Assembly: GCF_004798965.1 (NCBI RefSeq)
Contig: NZ_SDSD01000001.1
Span: 310,001-374,000 of the forward strand
DNA from: Onishia niordana
Lineage (GTDB): Bacteria; Pseudomonadota; Gammaproteobacteria; Pseudomonadales; Halomonadaceae
Direction: 5' to 3'
Length of the DNA stretch: 64,000 nucleotides
Shown: positions 37,999 through 48,025 of the stretch, in pieces
How the letters are laid out: each line of letters opens with the position of its first letter
Position numbering within the stretch: position 1 is the first letter of the stretch
The notes under the pieces: generated by a model
Told to the model about the DNA's origin: nothing
Database searches by the model: none
Seen by the model: the letters and a program-made list of their open reading frames with translations, nothing else
Position numbers and translations under genes: made by a program

Positions 37999-40485
37999 AT
38001 GTCAGCACCGTCCGATTCCTCCGAGATAGAGGCTCGGCGCCTAGCAGACCTCAAGAATACCGCGCTCCGCTATGAAGCACTGGTCAAAGAGGCAGCCACC
38101 GGCATCGTCCGCATTAACCGCAAGGGGATTATCCAGGAGATCAACCCCTTCGCCTTGTCGCTGCTCGGCTATGAAGCAGACGCATTAATAGGGCAAAACG
38201 TGACCTGCCTGATGGCTGCGTCGATTGGGCATCAGCACGACGATTTCCTGGCGAATTACCTCGCCGGGGGCACGCCACGTATCATTGGCATCGGCCGGGA
38301 GGTCAATGCCCAACATCGTGACGGCCATGCCATTCCCGTGCACCTGGCGGTTAACGCCTTACACGACGAGCATGGAGAGGTAAGCGAGTTCCTGGGCATC
38401 CTGACCGATCTGACGGCGATTCATGCGGCCCGCCAGGAAATCGTTCGCGAACGCTCCTTGCTGCGCGCCATCCTCGATGGCAGCAAGGACCCGATTTACG
38501 CCCGCAGCACCAGTGGCCGCTACCTGGCGGCCAATCGCGCCTGCCTCGACCACCTGGGACTCGATTCTCCACCGGCAGCGGCCGATGAGATCGAGGCACG
38601 CCTTCCTTCTTCTATCGCCGAGCGCCTGGCAGAGGCAGAGAACGCCGTGATCCGTCGCGGTGAACCCGAGCGCTTCATTCTGCCTCCGCTCAACGGCACC
38701 GTGTTCGATGTGACCGTATCGCCCCTACGCGATGCACAGGGCGACATTCGCGGCACCGTCGGTGTCGCCCACGACATCACGGCGGCTCAGCGCCAGGCGG
38801 CATTGCTCAAGGTGCTTCACCAGGGGATCACCGACTACCAGGCGCTGATGTCAGGAGAACACCTCTGGACGTTCCTGATGAAAGGCCTGCAAGAACTTAC
38901 CGGCAGCGACTATGCGCTGATCGGTGAAGTCATTGAGGTAGAAGGGCATCCCGCGCTGAAGATTCATGCCATTACCGACCTGAGCTGGAGCGAGGAATCC
39001 AAGGCCTTGATGTTGCGGCTGCGCAGTGGCGACATGACACTCGATAATCCCGATAGCCTGCTTGGCCGAGTGTTCGCCCACGGTGAAACGGTGATGACCG
39101 ATGATCTGGCGACTCACCCCGGGCGTGGCGGTTTCCCGCCGGGCCATCCTGCCCTGTACAACTACCTGGGCGTACCGATTCGCGATGGCGAGGGAGTGAT
39201 CGGCATGTATGCCATCGCCAACAGTCCGCAGCGCTTCGACCAGGCGCTTCTTGATTGGATCGAACCCTTCACGTCAACTTGCGCACTCTTGATCAATTTT
39301 TATCGTCAACACGCCAAGCGCGAGAGCATCATCGCTGAGCTTGCCAGTGCACGGGATCAGGCCGAAAAGGCCAATTTGGCCAAGAGTGACTTCCTGTCTT
39401 CAATGAGTCATGAGCTGCGGACACCACTCAATTCTATTCTCGGCTTCGCTCAGCTTCTCGCCAACAGCCGCAAGTCTCTCCTCAACGAGCGGCAGCAGCG
39501 CCAGGTCAGGCAGATCGAGAGAAGCGGCCAGCATCTGCTCGGCCTGATCAACAAGGTGCTGGATCTCGCCAAGATCGAGGCCGGTCACCTGCAACTCTCT
39601 TTGGAATCCCTGTCGCTACGCGCTCTCATCGAGGACGCCGGCGACACCATGTCCGGCATCGCAGAGAATGCCGGCATCACCCTGAATGCTACACCTCCTG
39701 ACCCAGACCTGGCCGTCATCGCCGACTACACGCGCGCCAAGCAGGTACTGCTGAACCTGCTTTCCAACGCCATCAAATACAACCGTGATGCCGGACGCGT
39801 GGACCTTTATGTCACGCGCATTGACCAGCGGGCACGCGTCACTGTCAGCGATACCGGCCACGGCATTGCCGAGGAATATCGGGCGGAACTGTTCGAGCCT
39901 TTCCAGCGATTGAACGCTGCGAAAAGTGCCATCGAAGGAACCGGCATTGGGCTCTCCATCACCCGAGAACTCGTGGAACACATGCAGGGTGCCATCGGGG
40001 TCGACAGTATTCCTGGCGAGGGGAGCGATTTCTGGTTCGAGCTCCCGCTGGCCGAAGGCGATGCAGTCACTCACTTAAAGACAGCCAGGTCCCGCAACAA
40101 CACCAAGCACCAGATACCGGGACGCCGCCTGCTCTATATCGAGGATAACCCGGCCAATCAGCGCCTGATGCAAGATATCATCGATGAGCTCGATGATTTC
40201 GACCTGCAGTTAGCGCCTAGCGCCGAAGTCGGCATCGAGTTGATACGCCACCGCTCACCCGATCTGGTGTTGATGGATCTACACCTACCGGGCATGGACG
40301 GCTACCAGGGACTGGCCGCTCTGCGCCGTAACCCTGCGAATGCCGACCTGCCCGTGGTTGCCTTATCGGCCAACGCCATGGCACGTGATAGGGAGCGCGG
40401 CTACAAGGCCGGCTTCGATGCTTATCTGACCAAGCCACTGGATCTCACGTCCTTGCGTGAGACCCTTGAGCGACTGCTGGATTGA
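37999..40485 (+). CDS. Hybrid sensor histidine kinase (PAS-PAS-GAF-HisKA-HATPase-REC)
   Basis: An 828-aa cytosolic or weakly membrane-associated kinase with no clear transmembrane helix. PAS1 (about 22-140; INPFALSLLGYEADALIGQ), PAS2 (about 150-265), GAF (about 280-440), dimerisation and H-box FLSSMSHELRTPLNSILGF with His471, catalytic domain (LLNLLSNAIKYNRD N-box; DTGHGIAEE; GTGIGLSI), and a C-terminal receiver with Asp760 in LVLMDLHLPGMDG. No DNA-binding partner is adjacent. The next gene starts 38 bp later and is a c-di-GMP-type response regulator, the probable output. The weak ribosome site leaves the start uncertain. Confidence 0.92.
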   Translation: MSAPSDSSEIEARRLADLKNTALRYEALVKEAATGIVRINRKGIIQEINPFALSLLGYEADALIGQNVTCLMAASIGHQHDDFLANYLAGGTPRIIGIGREVNAQHRDGHAIPVHLAVNALHDEHGEVSEFLGILTDLTAIHAARQEIVRERSLLRAILDGSKDPIYARSTSGRYLAANRACLDHLGLDSPPAAADEIEARLPSSIAERLAEAENAVIRRGEPERFILPPLNGTVFDVTVSPLRDAQGDIRGTVGVAHDITAAQRQAALLKVLHQGITDYQALMSGEHLWTFLMKGLQELTGSDYALIGEVIEVEGHPALKIHAITDLSWSEESKALMLRLRSGDMTLDNPDSLLGRVFAHGETVMTDDLATHPGRGGFPPGHPALYNYLGVPIRDGEGVIGMYAIANSPQRFDQALLDWIEPFTSTCALLINFYRQHAKRESIIAELASARDQAEKANLAKSDFLSSMSHELRTPLNSILGFAQLLANSRKSLLNERQQRQVRQIERSGQHLLGLINKVLDLAKIEAGHLQLSLESLSLRALIEDAGDTMSGIAENAGITLNATPPDPDLAVIADYTRAKQVLLNLLSNAIKYNRDAGRVDLYVTRIDQRARVTVSDTGHGIAEEYRAELFEPFQRLNAAKSAIEGTGIGLSITRELVEHMQGAIGVDSIPGEGSDFWFELPLAEGDAVTHLKTARSRNNTKHQIPGRRLLYIEDNPANQRLMQDIIDELDDFDLQLAPSAEVGIELIRHRSPDLVLMDLHLPGMDGYQGLAALRRNPANADLPVVALSANAMARDRERGYKAGFDAYLTKPLDLTSLRETLERLLD

Positions 40486-40523
40486 GCGCTGGACACGATG
40501 ACGGATTCACAAGGAGTGCCGCA

Positions 40524-42281
40524 TTGACCGCTGACACCCATCTGATCCACAAGCGCCTGCTCGTGGTGGACGATAACCCTGCCAACGTCGAGCTGCTGCT
40601 CGATTTGCTCGACGAGCATGGTTTCGACAATGTGGCGAGCACTAGCGATGGTCGCGATGTGGTAGCACTATGCGAGGTCGACCATACGGACCTGATTCTG
40701 CTCGACATTCGCATGCCGGGCCTTGACGGTCATGGCGTCATGGCCGCGCTCTCGACACACTTTGGTGACCAGGCGCCAGCGGTGATCGTGCTCACCGCTC
40801 AGCACGATCACGAGACGCGACACACGGCGCTGTCACTGGGCGCGCGCGACTTCCTGACCAAGCCCTTCCGCCACGATGAAGTGCTACAGCGCATCCACAA
40901 TGTGCTCGCGGTACAGCACCGCTTCGACGTCCGCGACCAACAGGCAGATGCTCTCGAGGACCTGGTGGCACAGCGCACACAGGCACTCGAGCATCAGTCA
41001 CGAACAGACCCGACAACCGGCTTGCCCAACCGCTACGGCCTGACGCAGACACTCGAACGCCTGGCCCCGCTGAGCGACCCTACCGGCATCCTCTTTATCA
41101 CGCTGGACGGGATGGAAGACATCGTACGCTTGCATGGCTATCGCACTATTGAGGCCTTGCTCGATCAGCTTGGCCAGCAACTCGAAACGGCGATCCCCCC
41201 CGATCATGTGGTCGGTCTTTGGGGCGGTAACGAATGGCTGGTGATCTGTCCTGGCCCCACCGATGCCGATGCACTCGTTTCTTTGGCCGAACACCTGTGT
41301 CAGCTGATCCATCAGGATCATCAGGTAGGCGATCTGCTGCTACCCCTCAAGGCGCGTGTCGGCATTAGCAAGGCCAGTACTTTTGAACCCGAACGCCTGG
41401 TACACCAGGCCGCACTGGCCCTGCCCAACGGCGATATGCCACTCGTTCAATATTACTCAGAGGCGCTGGAGAAGGAGCAGCGCCACCGCTTGCAACTGCA
41501 ACAGGCACTTCGCATTGCCGGTGCCCGAGGAGAGATGAGTCTGGCCTTCCAGCCCAAGGTCGACCTCTCCCGCGGTTGGGTGGTCGGGGCAGAGGCGCTG
41601 CTTCGTTGGCATCACCCTGATTTCGGCGCGATATCACCGGGAGATTTCATTCCGCTGGCGGAAGCCAGTGGCGACATCCTCGCTATCGGCGACTGGGTCA
41701 TCGACGCGGCGCTCGAGCGACTCGTCGCCTGGCGACAGGACCCGCTTTTCCATGAGGACTTCCACCTTGCCATCAACGTGGCGGCCCGCCAGCTGTCCCG
41801 GCAGGACTTCGCCGAACGGTTGCTCGAACGGCTGCGCCGCCATGAGCTACCCGGTGCCAGCCTGGAGCTGGAAGTCACCGAGTCCGGACTAATGGTAGAT
41901 GTCGATCAGGCTCGTGAGCAGTTGGCTATTTTGGCGCGCGAAGGCATCCGTATTGCCATCGACGATTTCGGCACCGGCTACTCATCACTTGCCTACCTCA
42001 AGACTCTGCCAGTCAGTACCCTGAAAATTGATCGCGCCTTCATAAGCCCCCTACCCGACAGCGAGGATGACCGCACCCTTGCAGCCACCGTCATCGCCAT
42101 GGCGCACAGCTTTGGCTGCGATGTCGTTGCCGAAGGGATCGAGGAGCCCGCCCAGGCCACACTGCTTTGCCAACTTGGCTGCGAAACAGCCCAGGGCTAC
42201 TACTACTCGCGCCCATTACCCGCCTCAGACTTTACTCATTGGTATCGCCAACAGACAGCGAGCGTCAGCCCGGTCGCCTGA
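40524..42281 (+). CDS. Response regulator with degenerate GGDEF and intact EAL domains
   Basis: A 585-aa protein: receiver (about 8-125; Asp61 in LILLDIRMPGLDG), GGDEF (about 155-310) and EAL (about 325-580). The diguanylate-cyclase motif reads GGNEW, so cyclase activity is unlikely. The EAL domain keeps its catalytic set (EALLRW, NVAARQLS, ELEVTESG, IDDFGTGYSSLAYLK, KIDRAF, EGIE, QGYYYSRPL), so c-di-GMP hydrolysis is expected. The start is an unusual TTG chosen by AAGGAG seven bases upstream; another TTG at 40482 overlaps the kinase stop. It probably answers to the upstream hybrid kinase. Confidence 0.93.
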   Translation: MTADTHLIHKRLLVVDDNPANVELLLDLLDEHGFDNVASTSDGRDVVALCEVDHTDLILLDIRMPGLDGHGVMAALSTHFGDQAPAVIVLTAQHDHETRHTALSLGARDFLTKPFRHDEVLQRIHNVLAVQHRFDVRDQQADALEDLVAQRTQALEHQSRTDPTTGLPNRYGLTQTLERLAPLSDPTGILFITLDGMEDIVRLHGYRTIEALLDQLGQQLETAIPPDHVVGLWGGNEWLVICPGPTDADALVSLAEHLCQLIHQDHQVGDLLLPLKARVGISKASTFEPERLVHQAALALPNGDMPLVQYYSEALEKEQRHRLQLQQALRIAGARGEMSLAFQPKVDLSRGWVVGAEALLRWHHPDFGAISPGDFIPLAEASGDILAIGDWVIDAALERLVAWRQDPLFHEDFHLAINVAARQLSRQDFAERLLERLRRHELPGASLELEVTESGLMVDVDQAREQLAILAREGIRIAIDDFGTGYSSLAYLKTLPVSTLKIDRAFISPLPDSEDDRTLAATVIAMAHSFGCDVVAEGIEEPAQATLLCQLGCETAQGYYYSRPLPASDFTHWYRQQTASVSPVA

Positions 42282-42335
42282 CTTAACGCGATAACACTCC
42301 CATTCTTAAGCGCAGCTGCGAGCATAACGACAGCC

Positions 42336-42361
42336 AAAAAAAGACCCGCCAGCGGCGGGTC
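42336..42361 (-). terminator. Rho-independent terminator after eda
   Basis: GACCCGCC-AGC-GGCGGGTC forms an 8-bp stem with a three-base loop, followed on the minus strand by seven T residues, about 150 bp past the eda stop. It probably ends the zwf-pgl-eda transcript. Confidence 0.85.
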
Positions 42362-42513
42362 GAACAACAGCAGAGCTGTCGAGAGAGAAGCAGTCGAACG
42401 ACACACAAGCATCGTGCGTCACCCGCGATTGCCGGCGGCATACACCGTCGTAGCGCGGTTCGTAGAAGAAGCCCAGAAGTGAATACTCAGTTGTTAACGT
42501 TCAGGGCGAAAAT

Positions 42514-43176
42514 TCAATGGTGGAAGCGCTCGGCGGCCTGACGTGCCAATTCACGAATGCCGTCCCAGTCCTCGGCCTCGATGAGTGCCTTGGGCGTCAG
42601 CCAGGAGCCACCCACACACATCACGTTGTCCAGCTTGAGATAATCGTCTGCATTGTCGACGGTGATACCGCCCGTCGGACAGAAACGTGCTTCGGGGATC
42701 GGTGCGCCGAAGGACTTGATGGCCTGTGCGCCTCCGCTGGACTCCGCCGGGAAGAACTTGAAACGGCGATAGCCATACTGCCAGCCAGCCATCAGCTCAG
42801 AGATGGTGGAGACACCGGGCAGCATCGGCACCGGACTCTCGACGCCATAGCGATACAGCGCTTCGGTAGCACCCGGTGTCACCACGAAGTCAGCACCGAC
42901 CTGCTCGGCCTGACGATACTGTGCCGGTGTCAGCACGGTGCCGACACCAATGCTCGCCCCGGGTAGTGCCTCACGCATACGACGAATGGCCTCGAGTGCG
43001 CATTCAGTGCGCAGGGTAACTTCCAAAACGGGCAGACCGCCCTCGACCAGGGCGCGAGCCAGTGGCACCGCATCTTCAATACGCTCAATGGTGATCACCG
43101 GAATCACCTCGGCCTTGAGACAGATGCTGTCGAGTTCAGTGGTACGAGTGGAGGGCAGCTGTTTGTCGATGGTCAT
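42514..43176 (-). CDS. eda: KDPG/KHG aldolase
   Basis: A 220-aa class I aldolase that splits KDPG into pyruvate and glyceraldehyde-3-phosphate. The Schiff-base lysine is in RRFKFFPAESSGG; VIPVITIERIEDAVPLARAL and PVLEVTLRTECALEAIR mark the N-terminal half (general base Glu), and FCPTGGIT the phosphate site. ATG 43176 follows GGAGACC; an in-frame ATG 43212 is less likely. It lies downstream of pgl and zwf on the same strand, completing the ED pathway with edd. Confidence 0.96.
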   Translation of the reverse strand: MTIDKQLPSTRTTELDSICLKAEVIPVITIERIEDAVPLARALVEGGLPVLEVTLRTECALEAIRRMREALPGASIGVGTVLTPAQYRQAEQVGADFVVTPGATEALYRYGVESPVPMLPGVSTISELMAGWQYGYRRFKFFPAESSGGAQAIKSFGAPIPEARFCPTGGITVDNADDYLKLDNVMCVGGSWLTPKALIEAEDWDGIRELARQAAERFHH

Positions 43177-43336
43177 GATGGTCTCCAAAAAATCAAGGAA
43201 GCGCTGAATCAATCGTCGAGCGGTTCAAGCACAAGGCGCACGGCGCACAGGAACCGGCGCATATGCGGTATATGTGAGGATTCCGAGCACCGCGCAACGC
43301 AGTGATTGAAACGCGCAGGCATTCATTCAGTGTTTC

Positions 43337-43999
43337 CTAGGGCGCCCAGTAGATCGCCAGCGGACAGGCAAGGAAAGCGCGAACCGGCAAGGCTTGCACA
43401 TCGTCCCCACCCAGCGCCGCGGCCAACTTGGAGCGCTTGTCTTCGCCGTTGATATGTAGCACATGGCGCTTGGCCTGATGCAGTCGATCGGCACTCAGCG
43501 TAATCCGTGCCTGAGGCTGACTCGGGGTGCGCACCGCAACGACCGGCTCCTCGGTGGAAAGCGCCAGCGGTAACTCCTGGCTGTCCGGGAACAGCGAGGC
43601 CGTATGGCCATCACCGCCCATGCCGAGAATGACCATGCTGGCCGGCCAGGCGAGCGACGCCAGGCGCTCGCCGACGACCGCCGTGCCCTGCTCCGGGGTC
43701 TCGTCGCCAGTGGTCAGCGGCACGAAGGTCGCGACAGCCGCCTCGCCGGTCAGCAGGTGCTCGCGAACCAGGCGCGCATTGCTGTCGGAGGCCGACTCAG
43801 CGACCCAGCGCTCATCGGCGAGTGTCACGTCGACGCGTGCCCAGGGCAGCGCCTTGTTGGCCAAGGCTTGGAAGAACGGTACCGGCGTGGAGCCGCCAGA
43901 GACCACCAGCAAGGCCCTTTCCTGGTGAGCGAGGTCGGATCTGAGCGCTTCGGCGACGGCCTCCGCCAACTGGTGGGCCAAATGTTCGCGGGTGTTCAT
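43337..43999 (-). CDS. pgl: 6-phosphogluconolactonase
   Basis: A 220-aa lactonase of the DevB/NagB-like family that hydrolyses the product of Zwf. Key blocks: LLVVSGGSTPVPFFQAL, VDVTLADERWV, and ILGMGGDGHTASLFPDS. The ATG at 43999 is preceded by GAGGACGC. It is 47 bp from the zwf stop and 160 bp before eda, in the common zwf-pgl-eda order. Confidence 0.95.
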   Translation of the reverse strand: MNTREHLAHQLAEAVAEALRSDLAHQERALLVVSGGSTPVPFFQALANKALPWARVDVTLADERWVAESASDSNARLVREHLLTGEAAVATFVPLTTGDETPEQGTAVVGERLASLAWPASMVILGMGGDGHTASLFPDSQELPLALSTEEPVVAVRTPSQPQARITLSADRLHQAKRHVLHINGEDKRSKLAAALGGDDVQALPVRAFLACPLAIYWAP

Positions 44000-44046
44000 C
44001 TTGCGTCCTCGTGAAGTAAGCGTGGTGCCGCCATAGCGGCACCTAA

Positions 44047-45540
44047 TCAATAGTCTTCGTACCAGCTTCGGCCATCCTGGGTGATCATGGCAATCGATGC
44101 CACTGGCCCCCAGGAACCCGCAGGATAGCGCCGCGGTGGCGTATCGCGATCGTTCCAGGCGGCAATCAATTGATCACACCAACGCCAGGCGTATTCGATT
44201 TCGTCACGACGCACGAACAGGTACTGCTGTCCCTTCATCACCTCAAGCAACAGTCGCTCATAGGCATCGGGAATCCGTGTCTTGGGGAAAGCGCTGTTGA
44301 AATCCAGGTGCAACGGCCCGGTACGCAGGCGCATACCCTTGTCGAGTCCTGCATCCTTGGTCAGCACCTGCAGGGCAATACCCTCTTCAGGCTGCAGGCG
44401 GATGACCAGCTTATTGGCCGCCAGGCTGCGTTGGTCCGGATCAAAGATATAGTGAGGCTGCTGACGGAAGTGGATGACGATCTGTGACAGCTTATCGGGC
44501 AAGCGCTTGCCGGTGCGCAGGTAGAACGGCACCCCAGCCCAACGCCAGTTCGAGACCTCGGTTTTCATGGCCACGAAGGTCTCGGTATGGCTATCGGTGT
44601 TGGCCCCTTCTTCCTCAAGATAGCCCGGCACCGACTGACCTTCACTGGTACCGGCAATGTATTGGCCACGCACCACATCGCGCTCAAGCGACTCGTGAGT
44701 AAAGGGCTTCAGGGCCTTGAGCACCTTGACCTTCTCATCACGGATGGCATCGGCATCAAGGTTCGAAGGGGGATCCATGGCCGTGAGGCAAAGTAGCTGC
44801 AACAGATGGTTCTGCACCATGTCGCGCATCTGGCCCGCTTGATCGAAGTAGCCCCAACGCCCCTCGATACCGACCTGCTCGGACACGGTGATTTCCACAT
44901 GGGAGATATGATTCTGGTTCCACTGGGTACCGAACAGCGGATTGGCGAAACGCAGCGCGATCAAGTTCTGGACGGTCTCCTTGCCCAGGTAATGATCAAT
45001 GCGATAGATGCGTGACTCGGGGAATACTTCACCGATGACATCATTGATTTCCTGGGAAGATGTCAGGTCATAACCAATCGGCTTCTCGACCACTACCCGA
45101 GTCTCATCATCGAGACTATCGCTTGCCTGAAGGTTGCGGCAGATATCACCATAGATACTCGCCGGTACCGACAGATAGACCACCATCGGCCGAGTAGCCC
45201 CTTCCCGCCAAGTACGCACGGCCTGATAATCATCAAGCTTGGCGAAATCCACTTTGGCGTAGTCGATACGTTCGAGGAAGCGAGCAATACTCTCTGCGTC
45301 TTGCTCTTTTGGCTTGACCCGTTTCTTCAGCGTAGCGGCCACTTTGTCGCGAAAGTCACTGATACCCAGATCGTGACGCGCCAAACCAAGCAGGCGGGTA
45401 TCGGCAGGCATCAGCCCTTCACGATCGAGCTGATAAAGCGCCGGAAATAGCTTGCGCAGGGCCAGGTCGCCCAAGGCGCCGAACAAGGCCAGATCGACAT
45501 CCTGGCGGCTAGTGTCCTGAGAACGGGTATCGCGGGTCAT
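44047..45540 (-). CDS. zwf: Glucose-6-phosphate 1-dehydrogenase
   Basis: A 497-aa enzyme that oxidises glucose-6-P to 6-phosphogluconolactone. The active site is [13 protein letters not shown]. The coenzyme loop reads [15 protein letters not shown], with Leu where Ser or Thr is usual (GASGDL), a point that may affect NADP/NAD choice. Length is family-typical. Divergent from hexR; a HexR-like site lies 17-31 bp upstream of the start, so repression by HexR is likely. Confidence 0.96.
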   Translation of the reverse strand: MTRDTRSQDTSRQDVDLALFGALGDLALRKLFPALYQLDREGLMPADTRLLGLARHDLGISDFRDKVAATLKKRVKPKEQDAESIARFLERIDYAKVDFAKLDDYQAVRTWREGATRPMVVYLSVPASIYGDICRNLQASDSLDDETRVVVEKPIGYDLTSSQEINDVIGEVFPESRIYRIDHYLGKETVQNLIALRFANPLFGTQWNQNHISHVEITVSEQVGIEGRWGYFDQAGQMRDMVQNHLLQLLCLTAMDPPSNLDADAIRDEKVKVLKALKPFTHESLERDVVRGQYIAGTSEGQSVPGYLEEEGANTDSHTETFVAMKTEVSNWRWAGVPFYLRTGKRLPDKLSQIVIHFRQQPHYIFDPDQRSLAANKLVIRLQPEEGIALQVLTKDAGLDKGMRLRTGPLHLDFNSAFPKTRIPDAYERLLLEVMKGQQYLFVRRDEIEYAWRWCDQLIAAWNDRDTPPRRYPAGSWGPVASIAMITQDGRSWYEDY

Positions 45541-45556
45541 GCCTCGCCCCCTGAAA

Positions 45557-45571
45557 TATGGTTAACTTACA
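45557..45571. promoter_or_regulatory. Candidate HexR site just upstream of zwf
   Basis: On the minus strand the sequence TGTAAGTTAACCATA matches 12 of 15 positions of the HexR consensus as recalled. It lies 17 bp before the zwf start. It is a weaker match than the other two. Confidence 0.4.
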
Positions 45572-45693
45572 TACAAAATACGGCATTAATGCAGCGATAG
45601 GCAACATTTATCAGTAACTTTACCACTTATGTAGCACGGTGATGCCGCCGATTTGGCGCGCCCCCGTCACTCACGCTAGCATAACCTCCATAA

Positions 45694-45709
45694 TGTAGTT
45701 AAATCACCA
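45694..45709. promoter_or_regulatory. Candidate HexR site upstream of hexR
   Basis: TGTAGTTAAATCACC fits the HexR palindrome at 13 of 15 positions, about 95 bp before hexR and 150 bp before zwf. The divergent 263-bp region also holds TAACTTTAC (45615-45623), a 9-mer shared with the edd upstream region (30059-30067). Confidence 0.55.
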
Positions 45710-45803
45710 CATGACGAAAACTGCACCGTGAATATCGCGTGTCGCAATACGTGCCCACCATGGCGCCTCGTCATGTTCGTCGCCACGGAGACTCCCCCTC
45801 AGC

Positions 45804-46670
45804 ATGGCCAGTCACGACCTGATAGCACGTATCCGCGCCCGCCTGGAAGAGCTAAACCGTTCCGAGCGCAAGGTGGCCGACGTCATCCTGCAGGATCCCG
45901 CCTCCGCCACCGGCATGAGCATCGCCACCCTGGCCCAGTCGGCCTCCGTCAGTGAGCCGACCGTCAACCGCTTTTGTCGCAACTTCGAGGCCAAGGGCTA
46001 TCCGGACTTCAAGATCAAGCTGGCCCAGAGTCTCGCGGGCGGCACACCCTATGTCAGCCGCAACGTCGAACGGGGCGACGATGCGGCTCACTACGGCGAC
46101 AAGATCTTCGGTGCCACCATCGCGGCTCTTGACGAGGCGCGCCGTGGGTTGGATGCCAAGCGCGTCGAGCAGGCCGTGGACTATTTGATTCAGGCCAAGC
46201 AGATCCATTTCTTCGGTCTTGGGGCCTCGGGGCCCGTGGCCCAGGATGCCCAGCACAAGTTCTTTCGCTTCAATCTGCCGGTAATGGCCTATGAAGACGT
46301 ATTAATGCAGCGAATGGTCGCTGCATCCTGCCATACCGGCGACGTGGTGGTGATCATTTCCTACACGGGTCGCACACGCGAACTGGTCGAGATCGCCCAC
46401 TTGGCACGTGGCAATGGCGCCGTGGTGCTGGGCATTACCGCACCCGACTCGCCGCTGTCCAAGCATTGCACCGAGACCCTCGAAGTCACCACGCCCGAAG
46501 ACACCGATGTCTACATGCCAATGACATCGCGAATGATTCACTTGGCGCTGATCGACGTGCTGGCGACAGGCGTCACCCTGCGCCGCGGCGAGGATTTCCT
46601 CGGTCACCTGAAAAAGATCAAAGAAAGTTTGCAGCCGACCCGCTTTCCGGCCGACTCGGGCACTTCATGA
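45804..46670 (+). CDS. hexR: HexR (RpiR-family) regulator of central carbon metabolism
   Basis: A 288-aa regulator. N-terminal RpiR helix-turn-helix (about 1-77; [36 protein letters not shown]) and a C-terminal SIS sugar-isomerase domain (about 120-260; [37 protein letters not shown]). HexR binds KDPG, which releases DNA and induces zwf, edd, eda and gap-type operons. It is divergent from zwf, the standard setting. The ribosome site is weak (GGAG 12 bases away). Confidence 0.94.
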   Translation: MASHDLIARIRARLEELNRSERKVADVILQDPASATGMSIATLAQSASVSEPTVNRFCRNFEAKGYPDFKIKLAQSLAGGTPYVSRNVERGDDAAHYGDKIFGATIAALDEARRGLDAKRVEQAVDYLIQAKQIHFFGLGASGPVAQDAQHKFFRFNLPVMAYEDVLMQRMVAASCHTGDVVVIISYTGRTRELVEIAHLARGNGAVVLGITAPDSPLSKHCTETLEVTTPEDTDVYMPMTSRMIHLALIDVLATGVTLRRGEDFLGHLKKIKESLQPTRFPADSGTS

Positions 46671-46794
46671 GATCACACGACATGCCTGGCATCGCCAGGA
46701 GCGGATGCCGGCTCGGTCCTGCGTTACACTAGTCGCCCTCCCGTAGACCGACGCAAGAGACCTCAATGAACCACGCCGCGACCCGGAAGAGATC

Positions 46795-47436
46795 ATGAAC
46801 ATCAGAGTGCTCGCCATGCTGCCTCTGGCAATGGTATGCCTGCCAGCACAGGCCTTCGACCTCAATGACCTTGAGACACGCCTGACGGCTTCCGAATGGC
46901 TGCAAGGTCACTTCCGCCAACGACATTGGATGGCCGACCAGGAAGTCCGCCTGCACAGTCAGGGCCGTTTCCTCTACCAGCGCGACCGCCAGTTAATTTG
47001 GCTTTTCGGATCGCCCACTCAACAGGTGCTGACCTTTGCTAAAGGCCAGGTAGCTTATGGGCCGGATAGCGATGAAAAGGCCGATATCCAGGCCCTTTTA
47101 CCTGAGCGCAGCACCTTTCAGCGACACATGGTCGATATCATGGGCGGAAAATTTTCGGCACTTGCCGATGATTACCGGCTGGTGCTGTCTGGTGATAACG
47201 ACGCCTGGCAGGTGACAATGACCCCGCGGCTTTCGGCTCTTGAGATGCCGCTGGCGACGATGACGCTGACAGGAAGTGAACGCCTTGAGCACCTTAAGAT
47301 GACGATCGCCAACGGCGATACTCTCAGTATCCGACTGAGTGACGGCGAAGCAATCATCGACGAGAGCCTGGTGTCCCGATTGGCAGGCTGGCTGACAGAC
47401 GAGTCAACGACCGTCGAAGAAGATGTCAGCTCGTAA
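46795..47436 (+). CDS. LolA-like periplasmic lipoprotein carrier
   Basis: A 213-aa protein with a signal peptide (cleavage after LPAQA, before FDLNDLETRL). The body follows the LolA fold: GHFRQRHWMADQEVRLHSQGRFLYQRD then LIWLFGSPTQQVLTF (read in parts). It is a LolA paralogue of the outer-membrane lipoprotein carrier superfamily rather than canonical LolA: the neighbours are hexR and ridA, not ftsK or rarA. Specific cargo unknown. GGAAGAG before the ATG. Confidence 0.75.
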   Translation: MNIRVLAMLPLAMVCLPAQAFDLNDLETRLTASEWLQGHFRQRHWMADQEVRLHSQGRFLYQRDRQLIWLFGSPTQQVLTFAKGQVAYGPDSDEKADIQALLPERSTFQRHMVDIMGGKFSALADDYRLVLSGDNDAWQVTMTPRLSALEMPLATMTLTGSERLEHLKMTIANGDTLSIRLSDGEAIIDESLVSRLAGWLTDESTTVEEDVSS

Positions 47437-47463
47437 ACGACTGACGGTGTCCCGGGCGAAGAC

Positions 47464-47498
47464 CAGTAGCAGGAAGGACAGTAGCAGGAAGGACAGTA
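47464..47498 (+). repeat. Tandem 15-bp repeat, two and a third copies
   Basis: CAGTAGCAGGAAGGA occurs twice head to tail (47464-47478, 47479-47493) followed by the first five bases of a third copy. It lies between the LolA-like gene and ridA, just before a small hairpin (GAGCGCC-AAA-GGCGCTC at 47503-47519) that may serve both convergent genes. Confidence 0.8.
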
Positions 47499-47540
47499 TG
47501 GAGAGCGCCAAAGGCGCTCCCCGGAAGAGTGCTCAGCCGC

Positions 47541-47903
47541 TTAGCCCTTTATGATGGCGCAGGTCACGGTAATTTCGACCTTGAGCTCATCGGCAGGCAT
47601 CGGGGCGACGATGCACGTTCGCGCCGGTGCGTGCCCTTCAGGCACCCAGGCATCCCACACCTCATTCATGGCCGCCACGTCGTGGCCATCCTTCAAATAG
47701 ACCGTCGCGGAAAGCAAGTGCTTGCGGTCTGAGCCTACCTCATCGAGCAACGCCTCGACCCGCGCAAGCATGCTGCGGGTCTGTTCGGCGATATCACCAT
47801 GACGGGCATCGGGACCTGCGACCTGGCCACACAGATAGGCCACGCCATTGTGGATTACCGCACGGCTCATGCGTGCCTTGGTATCGTGTCGAACGATCGT
47901 CAT
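47541..47903 (-). CDS. RidA-family reactive intermediate deaminase
   Basis: A 120-aa YjgF/RidA protein. The substrate-carboxylate arginine lies in [21 protein letters not shown], and [22 protein letters not shown] is typical. RidA enzymes hydrolyse reactive enamines and imines, protecting PLP enzymes. AGGAGG precedes the ATG. This is one of the Rid subfamilies that cannot be pinned down by eye; its neighbours give no operon context. Confidence 0.88.
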   Translation of the reverse strand: MTIVRHDTKARMSRAVIHNGVAYLCGQVAGPDARHGDIAEQTRSMLARVEALLDEVGSDRKHLLSATVYLKDGHDVAAMNEVWDAWVPEGHAPARTCIVAPMPADELKVEITVTCAIIKG

Positions 47904-48025
47904 CGGTAGACCTCCTGACAGAAAAAGGAACCCGATGATAACCCATCATGGGTGGATCCAGCCGATGATATGGCCCGGTTATTCGCCAATCCCAAAGCAC
48001 TAGGCGCCGAAAGGTCCCTCTCAAG

